Source: Cladophialophora immunda (lineage: Eukaryota > Ascomycota > Eurotiomycetes > Chaetothyriales > Herpotrichiellaceae). Taken from it: a DNA stretch of 64,000 bases. Made by a program: the position numbers and the translations under genes. The DNA lies in contig NW_015622546.1 in assembly GCF_000835495.1 (NCBI RefSeq), positions 4,024,955 through 4,088,954 on the forward strand, written 5' to 3'. The notes under the pieces were generated by a model that saw nothing but the letters and a program-made list of their open reading frames with translations, searched no databases and had not been told where the DNA came from. Positions 12,384-23,463 of this stretch are shown one piece after another (within the stretch, counting starts at the first letter, position 1; each line of letters begins with the position of its first letter).

Positions 12384-13054
12384 AGGTTTGATGGGACTGT
12401 TTGGGGCAGATGCTGTCGATTGTCAAGTGTTGGCGTGTCGAGGCAAATCCTTGGCAACATTGGCTCCATCTCCCTAGAACCTAGCTGAGAGGACATGGGA
12501 CGAAGTCAGCATCAGACTGCGTTGCTGCGCCCTCGAACACAATCGACAAACAAGGGGCCTTACCATTGACTTCCTCTCTCAACCCTCAAGGCGTGAAGTC
12601 CTCCCTAAAGTGACCCGGAAAATACTCCGGGCGTGGCGTTTGACGATCGAATAAAAGAGTTCCCTGCAGCACAAGCTTCGATCTCCATGTCCAATCTCCA
12701 CCGCCATCTCAGTCCATCAACTGCATCTACTACGTCTACCGTCCCATCTCAACGTCATCCTCCCCCTGCTATGCATAGTGGTGACGATCATGCTCGATCT
12801 GCCGGGAAGCACACCGTCTAGCACAATATGTCATGCATCGCTCTGTCTGTCCGAGTTCGAGGACCACAAGGCTGTTCTTTGGTTCTACGTATAAACCAAC
12901 GGTGAGTTTTGGGCTTCCAACAGGGGAACATTGAGAGAAATCACATCACCTCTGCGAGTATCTCAAACAAGTCTTCTCTGTAATCCTTGGGCCTTGGTTG
13001 GTTGTTTCTATTACTTTATTCTCTCGCTTAGTCCAGATCTATTTCTCTCCCAAA
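12384..13054. other. Intergenic, promoter of the FMN oxidase gene
   Basis: No coding frame of note. It probably holds the promoter and pyrimidine-rich leader of the downstream gene. Confidence 0.4.
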
Positions 13055-14520
13055 ATGAGTGATCCTCGAATTCCCAAGCTCTACCACCGCAGCACTCCTC
13101 ACTGGCAGCAAGAACAGCGCAACTCCTTCTGGTCGCTGAATGAGGGCAAAGTGGCCCCTTTCAACACGCGGCCCGATAAGCTTGAAGCCCGCGCTGAAGA
13201 ATCTCTGTCCGTCAATGGCAGACTGTATGCTCAGAGCAACGCTGGCAACAGCTGGACTCACTTGGCGAACCGGCAGGCCTTTTTCCGCCACCGACTGATT
13301 CCACATCAGCTCGTGGATGTCAATGAGCGAGACACTACCACGACATTGTTTGGCCACAAGGTGTCTGCCCCGATTGGTTTTGCCCCCATCGGTATCAACA
13401 AGATCTACCACCCTAAGGGCGAGCTCCCCGTCGCCAAAGTTGCGGGCCAGCTTCGCTTGCCTTATGCGCTCAGCACCGCCGGATCGAGCACCATTGAAGA
13501 TGTTGCTGCGTCGAATGACGCCGGTCACCAAATGCCCGACGCCGTCAATGTTCAAGGCGCAGACAACGATTCCCCGGTCCGCTTCTTCCAACTGTATCTG
13601 CCCCATGACGATGAGCTGGCTGTCTCCCTGATGAAGAGAGCGGTCGACCATGGCTTTACAGCATGTGTCCTGACGACCGACACATGGCAACTTGGCTGGC
13701 GACATGACGACGTCGCAACCTCCAACTACGCCTTCTATCGCGGGATCGGCGCGGATCTAGGGCTCGCAGACCCGGTTTTCCAGAAACGCATGCAAGAGGC
13801 GGGGATCGACCCGAAGAAGCAGCCCGAGGAGGCCGGTGCGATGTGGATAGACAATGTTTGGCACGGCCGGGCGTTCAACTGGGAGAAGATCCCCTGGCTG
13901 ATTAAGACGTGGAAGGGGCTGAGTGGCGGAAAGCCGTTTTGTATCAAAGGGTGAGTCGGTGGAACCTGGTGCCCCAATTAGATTCATCACCAGCGTCTAA
14001 CTTCTGATTTCTCTGATATTCGCAGCATCCAATCTGTCGCCGATGCCCAACGTTGCGTGGACTTGGGTGTCGACGGCATCGTGGTCTCGAACCACGCGGG
14101 CCGCCAAGTCGACGGCGCAATTGCCAGCCTCGACGCTCTCGAGAACATCGTCAACGCCGGACTCGGCGAGAAACTAACCGTCATGTTTGACTCGGGCGTG
14201 AGAGGCGCCTCGGACGTCATCAAGGCCTTGTGTTTGGGCGCAAAGTTTGTCTGGGTCGGTAGGATGTGGATTTACGGGCTGAGGTGCGTTGGATACTATC
14301 CCCCTGTAAAATCTAACTCGAGTTGTAAACTATACTCACAGTTCGAAACAACAGCATCATGGGCGAAGAGGGCGTCCGCCACGTCATGAAGTGCCTGCTT
14401 GCCGAGTTCGACATCTCCATGCTCACAGCCGGAATGCGGAATATTGATGAGATGCAAAAGGATCGTCTGGAAAGCTACCCCAGGGGATACACACTGATTG
14501 CACATAAAGCCAAGCTCTGA
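13055..14520 (+). CDS. FMN-dependent alpha-hydroxyacid dehydrogenase/oxidase
   Basis: Three exons (13055-13950, 14026-14283, 14355-14520) give 439 residues. The TIM-barrel FMN family (glycolate oxidase, lactate oxidase/2-monooxygenase, mandelate dehydrogenase) is shown by SAPIGFAPIGI, ALSTAGSS, FFQLYLP, LTTDTWQLGWR, and the active-site His-Arg motif VSNHAGRQVDGA (usually NHGGRQLDG). FDSGVRGASDVIKAL and the FMN-phosphate site follow. It should oxidise a 2-hydroxy acid to the 2-keto acid, with O2 or a carrier as acceptor. No cytochrome b2 domain and no mitochondrial presequence are seen. The SKL-like peroxisomal end is absent; it ends AHKAKL, which resembles a weak PTS1. An ATG 19 codons upstream is in frame, but the leader it adds is not conserved-looking. 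Together with the ALDH and monooxygenase it could act on mandelate- or lactate-like compounds. Confidence 0.93.
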
Positions 14521-15067
14521 ACGTCGTGGCGGCGGCACGGGCAACTATCAGGGCAGTTGGGATCAGTGAAATTAGAGTAGCACCGCTTCTCAGCTGGTTA
14601 ATGTGATCTTCTTTCGCTCTGTCCCGGCATTGACCTCATTGACTTCACCGTAACTCTATCTAACGATAATAGATGCATAAGGGCACCCAGCTGCTCGAAC
14701 TGCAGCGAGTATGCACTATTGAGCCATCGAACCGCTGCAGGTCCGCCTTGATGGCACAATACAGTCTTCGCCCCATCAGGACAAAGGCTCGGTTTCGCAC
14801 ACCCAAGGTGTAGTACCTCAATATCATCTCGGGCTGGTCGGTGCTTGTCCTTGATCCAGACGCCTCTCAGCGAGTGGTTGCCTCAGAGCGAAGCCGTTGA
14901 GTCTTGCCCATTAGTAATCCTTACTTCCCTTCATTCCAGCATTAATACGGTCGTATTTTCCTCCAGGGGATCGCGTCATCAAAATCCAAGATTCGCTTCC
15001 GCATAGTCATGTTCAAATCGACATCGCAAGGCGTCCCCAGTTCTGGCCCAGATAGCGTGTCGTTCAT
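14521..15067. other. Convergent intergenic region
   Basis: Lies between two converging genes. Nothing beyond 3' UTR sequence was seen. Confidence 0.4.
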
Positions 15068-16677
15068 TCAGTCTTTCCAATCCCACACTTGTTTCAAGAA
15101 GGAGCTCATGCTGACCTTCTTTGCCTTCATCTCGACCATCCACGGGTGCTCGAGCATTCGCCACGGTGTGGCTCGCCTAGGGGGTTCCTTCTCCAAGCAG
15201 CACTCGATAAAGTACTTGAACATGTCGCTCCACTTGATGCCGTTCTCGGGCTCGTCTTTTAGCTTTGGTATTGGCTGAGCGACAATATATGTGAGCAGAT
15301 CGATCAAGCCAGCACGAGGCTGCATTTCCGTCCCGTCGGCTGGGAATGGGAAGCGATGCTGTGCAACTTCCAATAAGGTCACACCCAAAGACCACACGTC
15401 GGAAGTGATGGTGTAGGATTGCCCTTGTATCCTTTCGGGGGCCATGTAATAAGAGGTGCCTATGAAGGTGTTGGCGTCACCTTTGGTGCCGAATTCACCG
15501 GAAACGCCAAAGTCGCAGAGCTTGACCTGGCCGTTACGGCAGAGGAGGATGTTAGAAGGTTTGATATCTACATGGCATCATGTCAATAAGTCTCGAGAGG
15601 AAGTCCTGGTGCTGAATTTTTGTGGCTTACCTCTGTGTATGATCTTCCTGCTGTTGAGATAGGTGAGACCATGCAACACGCCTTCTGCGATCTTGCCCAG
15701 GACCTTTTCTCCCGTTCTGCCACCCAGCTTCTTGACCTCGCGGTAGACACTGTCCAGGCTGCCACCCTCGCAGAACTCCATTGCTATTGATATCGTGCTC
15801 GAGGATTTGTCCATGAAAGCCCCGTAGTATTGGCAGATATATTCGGACGTGCAGTTCTTGTTGAATTTGAGTTCACGAAGGATCTGCTTTTTCACGTCTG
15901 GGTCGGGACTGGTGGTGATGATCTGCGTGAAGTCCAATATCAGGGACAGGAGCCTCTAACAAATTCGGGTGGATGCAAACATACCTTGAGGGCGAAAATG
16001 GTCTTGCCGCCTTCCAACATGCACCGTGTCACCGCCCCTCCCGCACCTTCACCCAGAGAACCCAGTTCGATAATTTTCTTCTGTTCACTCGCTGCACCCC
16101 AGCCTTCGTCGTCCAGGTCTTCCACATCGAGCGGCCTGCCTTTCTCGATCGCGAGTTTCTCAAAGTCCACCGACAACCCACCCATACTCGACTCTCTTTC
16201 CATCGAAGTCCCGCCGATACTGGCCTCTGAATAGATCGAACTTATCGCCGAGGATGGGTCAGGTGTCCCAGCTTGCCTACCGTGCATGGCGAATGAGAGG
16301 GCTGAGTATGTGGACGACGAAGCAGATCCGGGAACGCTGGCGGCGTGGAAACTATCCCCTCTTGGCCTGCTAATGGCTTCATTTCCTGTCACTGCGGATA
16401 TATTCAAGGGTTGTATCTGTGGTCTTAGATTGGTTGCTCCTTCTTGCACTGAACCGAGACTTCCCATCGGTGTTGCAAGAGATAGTTTTGGTGGCCCCTT
16501 CACTCCAGATGCGGCCAGGCTGAAGCGGGGGACTTCAGCAGCCTGTTCTCCCTCTCCAGAGACTGGTCGTTGGTTGGGTGAAGGCGGAATTCCCAATGTC
16601 AAACGAGGGGTCCGGCTACCGCTTGAGCTTCGAGCACCAGGGACAGGTGGCCGAAGAAGCGGCACCGGGGAAGACAT
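15068..16677 (-). CDS. mkk2: MAP kinase kinase, cell-wall integrity type (Mkk1/2-like)
   Basis: Three minus-strand exons (16677-15985, 15922-15631, 15567-15068) give 494 residues. A Ser/Pro-rich regulatory N-terminus of about 200 residues precedes the kinase domain. The glycine loop is LGEGAGGAV, the ATP lysine is in IFALK just before intron 1, the catalytic loop HRDIKPSN is split by intron 2, and DFGVSGEF follows. The activation segment [23 protein letters not shown] carries the two phospho-acceptor positions of MAPKKs. The long N-terminus and the loop sequence fit the yeast Mkk1/Mkk2, S. pombe Pek1 and Aspergillus MkkA group, which phosphorylates the Slt2/MpkA-type MAPK during cell-wall stress. 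The symbol rests on family resemblance only. The divergent-side neighbour is a KH-domain RNA-binding protein. Confidence 0.93.
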
Positions 16678-18708
16678 GATTTCGTTATAGGGTGCGCTCA
16701 GAGTCGGCAGGAAGGTTGATGATGCGTGGGAAATAGCAGGGCTTTCGGAAGCACCGTCAGGATTTCCGATATTTTGTACAGCTTTCTCTTTCTAATAAGT
16801 AGACTCGAACCAGTTCGAGTTCAGTGGGGAGAGGCGTTATCGAGGTTATCGTGGCGGAATCCTGCAGCGGGTGGGAGGCAAATTGGTCGTGTTCTTTTGC
16901 CCGTTGCACGACGGTGCAGTCGAGGTTGAGACGCAGACGCAGACGCAGCCGCAGGGCTCGGATTGTGTGCCTTGCAAACCCTGTGCCTCGATGGTGACAC
17001 CAGAGCGGAGGGAATACGGTGCTCCAAGCTGGACGGCTCCGTCAGGCAAGGCAAGGCTCGGTGGGAGGAGGCTTGCTGTATAGTAGATGTTGTGATATTA
17101 GTGCATGAAAGCAATCACGCGCGTGGAGGTTTGGAAAAGTCCAAAGTAATGGATTTGCATTTGGTTTTGCTGACTGCCCAGTGCCCACGCCAGCCAAAGC
17201 GAGACCCTTGAGGCCACGAGGACGACGGGGTCGACGTCAAGCGTGGTTTGCCGGACGAGGGCCAAGTCACCCGGTTTGGCGAAGGTGGATTGTTGATCTG
17301 CAACGGGCGGCTACCTGAAACGCCAGAGAACGAGATGCACAGGGCCAGCGCGGCAGAGAGCTGGCGAGCTGGGTGCACCTGTTGGTTAGAGAGATTTTAC
17401 TGCACGCTCGCAAGCCAGAAGTCCACGATACAGTTGATCAAAAGCACAAGGTGACCTTGGACAGAGACAGATCCCACGGACATGTGTCTTGTCCACCTAA
17501 GACGGAGTCGTGATTCACGCTTTGCGATAGTTCGGTTCGCTTTCAGCTGTCCCCTTTGGGCATGTCGTGACTGGTCTCCATCTGACAACCTGCAGCGCGA
17601 GGCCTGGGAATCAGGTCCCTTACGTCTCCCTCGCTCCCTGCTATCCATGCTGCAGGGGCGTTCCGGACCCCATTACTCCGGGCTCTCCCACTGGATTGGC
17701 CATCGATACCGTTTAAACACCAGGGGTCCTGAAGCGCCTGGGGCAAAAAGGATGCAGCAGTAGTGGCAGCTGCAACGTTCGGGCATCAGCAGGAACTTTG
17801 ACACAACCTCATTTGAGCCCGGCTAGCCTATGGTGAGCGGAGCTGCCGTTGATTCACATACCGCCCCTCGGAAGCTGACTTGTCTCATTCCCGCCTGTCA
17901 GAGGCTGTGAACATGCGGTGACCAATCTACGAGTCACTCGCCTTGGGCAAATCAACGCTGCAGTCGGCTGGAAATGTTACGAACTGAAAATGGTCACTAC
18001 TTAAGCGAGGTTTGGACGAAAAGTTTTCGCTGTTGGATTCATCTGAAGTACTCGTAGGGAGAGGAGGCCCGTCCGTCCTCTGGTCTGATACGCTCATTCT
18101 CTTCGACCGGCATGAGTTTTGTTAAGTAGGTGCTCAACGAACATCCTCCTGCACCAGCCGCGTGATACCTAGGTTAGCGTTGGCCATATCCTCTAGATAA
18201 GCCACGGACAACACATTTCAAGGGCATCTCCTCCGCCGCTATTTTCCGACCCAGTGTCTAATCTTTCCTTCGCTTCGGAGAATCCAGCCTTGGGCGGTAG
18301 GGCTGTGGCGATGAGGCTTAAAATGGGGAAACAGTGGTTGGGGGAAATGGATGAGTTCACTTGTGAGTCGGGAATCGATTTGCATTGGTGTTTGGTAGTT
18401 GGAGAACATTAAACAAGGATCGATGGATGGAGCTCGTCACGTCCAAGCTCGAGATCAGGTCATCATTCGTCAAAAAATTCTCGCGCCCCAGGCGAGAGGT
18501 AAGGTATCATAGCTTCGTCAATGTCGCTTTGCGCAAGACACCATCTATCCGACGCCGAAGAAGGAAAAACAATGCCGTTTGCTTTTTAGTCGAACTGTCA
18601 TTTCGTCGAGTCTGAAGGCGGGACATGGTTGGACGGGGGATTTTCAAGGAGCGTGGGGAAAGAGTGGTCGTGCTGGACAAGGAGCCGGGCTGTGGCAGCA
18701 TGCGCACC
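16678..18708. other. Two-kilobase region without a supported gene
   Basis: It probably holds the promoter and leader of the MAPKK and the 3' UTR of the KH gene. A short gacgca repeat lies at 16930-16953. Frames longer than 60 codons exist on both strands, but none shows a domain, a secretion signal or splice continuity. Confidence 0.4.
16930..16953. repeat. Short tandem repeat (gacgca)n
   Basis: About four copies of a six-base unit, the last imperfect, upstream of the MAPKK gene. No function is inferred. Confidence 0.6.
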
Positions 18709-19865
18709 TCATTCAGAGGAGACCTGCTGTCTGCGTCCCTTTTCTGCCTCGAGGTTTTCGTAGAGGAGGTACAAGGCACGTTCGTTGGCACTAGCACTGC
18801 CCATGATGGTGAACATTCTCTCGCCGGTGTCGTCGTGTGGTGCTTTGGCAATGGAAATGCGGGCCCCAGAACTCTTGCGGATCTCGCTGATTTTTGCTCC
18901 TCCTCTTCCGATGATGCAGCCGACCATATCGGCGGGGATGCTGATATTCTGGGTCTGGACTTCTTCTCCGTCCTCAGTGACCATGGGAATACCACCTCCT
19001 CGTGGCGCATCGGCGCTGCGATTGTACGTACGCGTCTCACTAAAGTCCGCGCCGTTACCGGTACGATTGTAGGACCGACCACCACCAAAGTTGCCACCCG
19101 CAGACATACCACCGCTGCCAACCGCGGGAGGGAGAGGACCAGACCCAACTTGAACCCGGACAGCCGGATTGTAAAGAACCGTCCCAGTCCCGCGCTGCCA
19201 GTCATCGACCAGGCATTTGCCAATCTCCCAAACAGCTTTGTCGATACCTTCGGGGGTGCCTTGGACCTCGACTATACGCTCGGTGGATTGTGGCAACATC
19301 TCTTTCTGGGCAACCATACGGACTCCCGACACGTCCTGGATATGCTTGATCTTCAATCCTTGCCGGCCGATGATGGTGCCCATCTGGTTGTGGGAAATGA
19401 GAAGACGGATGGCTGGAACGGGGAAATCAGCGAAGGTCGAAAAGTAGGAGATTGGAGAAAATGCTTACGATGCGTGCCATTATTCTGGATGACACCACCC
19501 ATACCCATCTGTGGTGCGCCTTCAAGAAGGCCCTTGGCCACGAGCGCGTACGCCTTTGCGATGCCAGAAAGAGGGCCAGTGACTGTCAAAACGCGATCGT
19601 GAACACCTTGGACAACTTTGCTGACGCCGGCTTTGACACCGGTCTCTTCACGCAAATCAGCAACATTCTTTCCCGCTTTGCCGATGATGACACCAGCTTC
19701 CTTGGTTGATACAATAGCACGTAGGGTCAATTGGGATTGCGCATATTCCTCTTCGGTCTTCGGAGTGTCATTCTGTGGATCTCCAACATTAAGCTGGGAC
19801 AGAGAGTCGGCAACACCAGGTTCATCAATGTGATTTGGAGATGCAGCAGAGTCAACGGAGGCCAT
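18709..19865 (-). CDS. Triple KH-domain RNA-binding protein (Pbp2/Hek2/Rnc1-like)
   Basis: Two exons (19865-19469, 19412-18709) joined by GTAAGC...TTCCAG give 366 residues. Three KH domains each show the GxxG loop: VIIGKAGKNV (about residues 58-67), TIIGRQGLKI just after the splice, and CIIGRGGAKI near the C-terminus. A Gly/Arg/Asn-rich linker lies between KH2 and KH3. The architecture matches PCBP-type proteins and the fungal Pbp2/Hek2 and S. pombe Rnc1 proteins. These bind pyrimidine-rich mRNA and control its stability or localisation. The start codon lies below a long untranslated leader. In S. pombe Rnc1 acts with the cell-integrity MAPK pathway, and here the next gene is the MAPKK of that pathway. 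Confidence 0.92.
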
Positions 19866-21000
19866 CGTGATGTCTATCGGGAGGTGTGTCGGAGTTGAGG
19901 ATGATAGGGAGTTAACTCGAGGACGGGCTGGACGTGGGATGTGGGCGACTGCGGATCGACAAGGTGCGAAGAGTCCAACTAAGCAGATGGCAGGTGATCT
20001 TGCGTAGCAGAGAAGATGCAGTGCACCGCGGGGAAGGAGATAGAATGGAGGAGAAGAGAGGAGGAATACGACGAGGTATGAGGATGGAAGGGATGAGGTA
20101 GAGAAGAGGTCGAGGATGAGGTGTGAGGTATGAGGTGTGAGGTGTGAGGTGCGCGGCGAAGGGCGATTCGAGATGCGGTGGTGGTGTTGAGGATGCAGCA
20201 AGTTTTGAGAAACAAACGAAATAGTAGTGGAAAAACTGGAGGCGACCAAGCACAACTCTTCAGCGGCGAATGTGCAGCAGCAGCGAAGAGCAGTGAGGAG
20301 GGGGTCCCCTCCCATAGGCCAGCCGGCCACTGGCACAGCAACAGCTCCAGCTATTGCTCCTGTGCTGCTCCTGCTCCAGCCTCACTAACCTTCGGGTTTC
20401 GGCCTTCCAATTCCAACTGGTTGTTAGACGGCTTAATGCTTGATGCATCCTGCGACTCGAGCTCTAGAGCCATGTGATTACAGAGTATGAGTACGTCTTC
20501 TCCGTCTCTACCAAATGCTGTGGACTAACTCTTTCTTGACCTTCAGGCACTGCAAATCCCTGCCATGAAGTTTCACAAGCTATTTCGATGCTCTGTTCCC
20601 TCCCTCTCAGACTTGGTCAAGCCGACCTCGGCCCCGACTGACCGACTGACCGCCTGATTGTACGTTGAAGCCTTGCGCCAGCCTCCCTGACCTCCTATCT
20701 ACCCGCATAATATGCCATGAATACTATCCGATCTTCTCATCGGCATCATGAATCTGGGCCAAGATCCTATGTGGCGGGGATAAACGTCTTTGACCCACCA
20801 GAACGCATGCAGCCACCATGTCCAAACGTAGTACCCGTTGTACCAGAGTTTGTTTGATCTCGGGAACATGGGGAATCCTGGGAGATTCAAAGGTTGAGAT
20901 CCAGTCTGCATTAGCCAGAGCTACCCCCAGGGACTACAATATCTTGTGAACCCCTGCGTAGGGATCTAGAGACAGAAGGGAGGCAAGTATTCCTAACCGC
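19866..21000. other. Leader/promoter of the KH gene and ADH 3' region
   Basis: Read on the minus strand, roughly 19870-20340 is a pyrimidine-rich sequence upstream of the KH gene start codon. It contains the heptad repeat listed separately. The rest shows no gene. Confidence 0.45.
20118..20151. repeat. Heptad repeat (gaggtgt/gaggtat)n in the KH gene leader
   Basis: Four to five direct copies of a seven-base unit gRgGTRT, read as acctcac/acctcat on the mRNA strand of the KH gene, within its probable 5' untranslated leader. Confidence 0.7.
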
Positions 21001-22119
21001 TCATTTATCTGCCTCAAAAACCACCTTTTGAACTCTCATGTTGTTGAACTCATCGTACCACTTCACGGCCTCCGTGAGAGGCTTGATGTTGTCAGTCATG
21101 AAATCCAACTGGTCCTGTTTCTTTGCAAGCATGTCCAGGGCCTCTTCAAAGAGGCTTCGAACTGGACACCTGCCCATCTGAATTCTCAAGTTCTTCCCGT
21201 AAGCCTGATTTCCTGTCCATGGAATCTCTCCGTTATGGACGCCAATGCTAGAAATGTTGCCCCACGGTCTCAGAAGGTCAAAGGCCATGCCCAACGCACT
21301 GCTGTGACCTACCAGTTCGATTGCTGTGTCTGCTCCCCTTCCGTCCGAGAGTTCCAATACCCGCTTCTTCAACCCATCCATGTCCTTCTGGTAATTCCAG
21401 GGCTCGGCGCCGAGCTTTCTCGCCTGCTCCAAACGAGCCTCAACGCCGTCGATGGCGAGGATAGCTTTGGGTTTGTACTCGAGAGCGCAGACCAGGGAAC
21501 ATAATCCGACCGGTCCACATCCAATGAGGAGCACGACACTCTGCGATATCACTTCCTGGTCCATCCCTCGAAATGCGTTGGCAGCGGCAAAATACCCTGT
21601 CGGAAAGATGTCGGCCATCAGCACAAGCTTATTCTCCTGAATATTCGCTGGGGCCTTGACGACCGTGCTGTCTGCCAGTGGGATTCGACAGTATTCTGCT
21701 TGCCCGCCGTCGAGGATTACCGTTCCGAAGAGTTGGCATTTCTCGCAACGTGATGAGAACCCTCTCTTGCAGTAAAAGCATTCGCCACAGTTGGTGGTAA
21801 AGGGTGTGACGATCTTGTCCCCCTTTTTGAACGATTTGACGTCGGAACCTGTCTCAACAACCTCTCCCGTAAACTCGTGGCCCATGATGAAGCCAGTGCC
21901 GGACGGCTGATGGCCGCGAAAGACATGAAGTTCACTATTCCTTTGTCAGTACTGGTCAGGACAGTGGGGACTGGATGCATACCTCCCGCAAAGCGCAGTG
22001 TATCTGACTTTGACAATGATGTCTTTGGGATCTTGGATTTTGGGGATAGGTCTGTCCTCAACTTCAACTTGCAGCTTGCCCTTGAAGACGACCGCCTTCA
22101 TCGTACCCTTCGAAGCCAT
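21001..22119 (-). CDS. Zinc-dependent medium-chain alcohol dehydrogenase
   Basis: Two exons (22119-21983, 21934-21001) give 356 residues. The splice joins LCGS to ELHVFRGHQ. Catalytic zinc ligands are the Cys of ALCGS and the His-Glu of MGHEFTGEV. A structural-zinc lobe is seen in CGECFYCKRGFSSRC. The nucleotide fold has LIGCGPVGLCSL. This is the MDR superfamily (glutathione-independent formaldehyde, sorbitol or threonine dehydrogenase-like). It should reversibly oxidise an alcohol with NAD(P)+ in the cytosol; the substrate is unknown. The 60-base intron has GTATGC and ATAG borders. Confidence 0.94.
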
Positions 22120-23066
22120 GATGTGCTATTCTTTGGCCTTTGTCTCTGTGTGTTAAATCGGTTGGTGAGGTGTGGAATTCTGGGCAGACAGAACACGACG
22201 GCAATATTTGGAGCCTTTTAGCTCGGGTTATATGATGGGCGAGGAGCTATTGCGAAGTGAGGGAAGCAAGTAAATCCTGCGGCCTCAGTCGGAGGAGAAT
22301 TGTTTTTGGGTGTCATTTATTTACGGGTTAGCAACATGGTGTGTTTATTCCAGCCTCGGAGGGTTCATGGCGGGGGAATGGTGTGGATAGATCAAAGGTG
22401 GGCTGACGCACACCAGCGGACATTCCAGCGCTCTTAGGACCAGTCATCAGTGGTAACGCCTGGCTCTCGTTGAGTATTAGAGGTTGTGGCGATCCCGACA
22501 GAGGCAATAGCTGCGTCCGTGTTGCTTGCCCACAGTGGGAGCACAGCTTGGAAGAGGGAAAGATTGGACAGTGGAAGAGAAACCCGTCGAGCCTAATGAG
22601 CATCAGAAACAGGCATCCAATGGGAGGGTCGAAAACGGCTTCCGAATGCGCGGCCCAAATGGCATTGTTTCGGGCAGAGATCTATCTATCCCCCACCAGA
22701 GACGGGAATCGAGTTCCGCCGGAAACAATTTGATGTTCAAAAAGACTGCTGCGCAGCAATTCCCATAGTGCCCGGCTTCAGTATCGAGAGTAACAAGGTG
22801 GGAAGTCGGCGGGATTGCCCGATCGCAAAGGGTGCGTCCCACATCTGGATGGGCCTTCGCGGAGAAGTGCAGCGGTATCGCTCGCTCATTGCTCTAACGC
22901 AATATCCCTTATACCAAATCCAAAGACCCGAACTGACACGTCCTAGTTCAAACTGACAGGATGGTCGACTCCAAGGGTGTTATTCAGGCACAAAGATTAG
23001 AGAACTCCAGTCCCTTCCAATGGCCCCCCCAAGATGCTCCTTAGGACCGATGGCCTGGCCCTTCTT
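22120..23066. other. Intergenic, no gene supported
   Basis: Promoter side of the ADH gene and 3' side of the Yippee gene. A few short frames are seen, none convincing. Confidence 0.4.
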
Positions 23067-23463
23067 TCAGGTCACCGTGCAAAGCAACTCACTTTCCAGG
23101 ATGAATTTTCCCTCCTTGTACTTTTCTGCAGCCTCGTAGGCCTTATCATATTTCCAACCCACCGTCTCATCGCACTGCTTGCACTTGATATCCCTCACAA
23201 TGTGTCTACCGGTGGTCATATTGCGTTCCATGGCTTCAGCCTGCTTGATGTTGACAACGGTGGAGAATAGGAAGGCCTTGCCATGCTGGCCTCGGAAATT
23301 GCGTGAAATGATGTCGTCAAAGTCGGCCAGGTGTGTCTTGCAGTTCTAAGGGCGTCGACCGGCTCCGTTAGCAAAAGGGACGCGGAGGTAGTTGACCAAG
23401 GGGGTATACCTTGCAGCCAAATATTTTAGCAGAATCGAGGTAGACGTTGTACGTAAGACCCAT
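23067..23463 (-). CDS. Yippee-like zinc-binding protein (Moh1-like)
   Basis: This gene is too short and too split to stand out as a single frame. Exon 1 (23463-23410) encodes MGLTYNVYLDSAKIFGCK. A 64-base intron (GTATAC...CTTAG) follows. Exon 2 (23345-23067) completes 110 residues. The Yippee/Mis18 zinc fold is shown by GCKNCKTHL and later IKCKQCDETVGW, the two CxxC pairs, with RNFRGQHGKAFLF between them and TTGRHIVRDI just before the second pair. Length and motif spacing match the family. Yippee proteins are widely conserved small zinc proteins. The yeast member Moh1 is linked to stationary-phase survival, and no enzymatic role is known. A GTGAGT near the end (ILESELL) could be a donor, but reading through gives the usual short C-terminus. 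Confidence 0.9.

Noticed and set aside
18625..19602. 325-codon plus-strand frame
   Set aside because: Antisense of the KH gene; the GxxG loops on the minus strand decide the matter.
19353..20336. Upstream extension of the KH frame to 20336
   Set aside because: The added Ser/Pro/Leu-rich sequence comes from the pyrimidine-rich leader; MASVDSAAS is the natural start.
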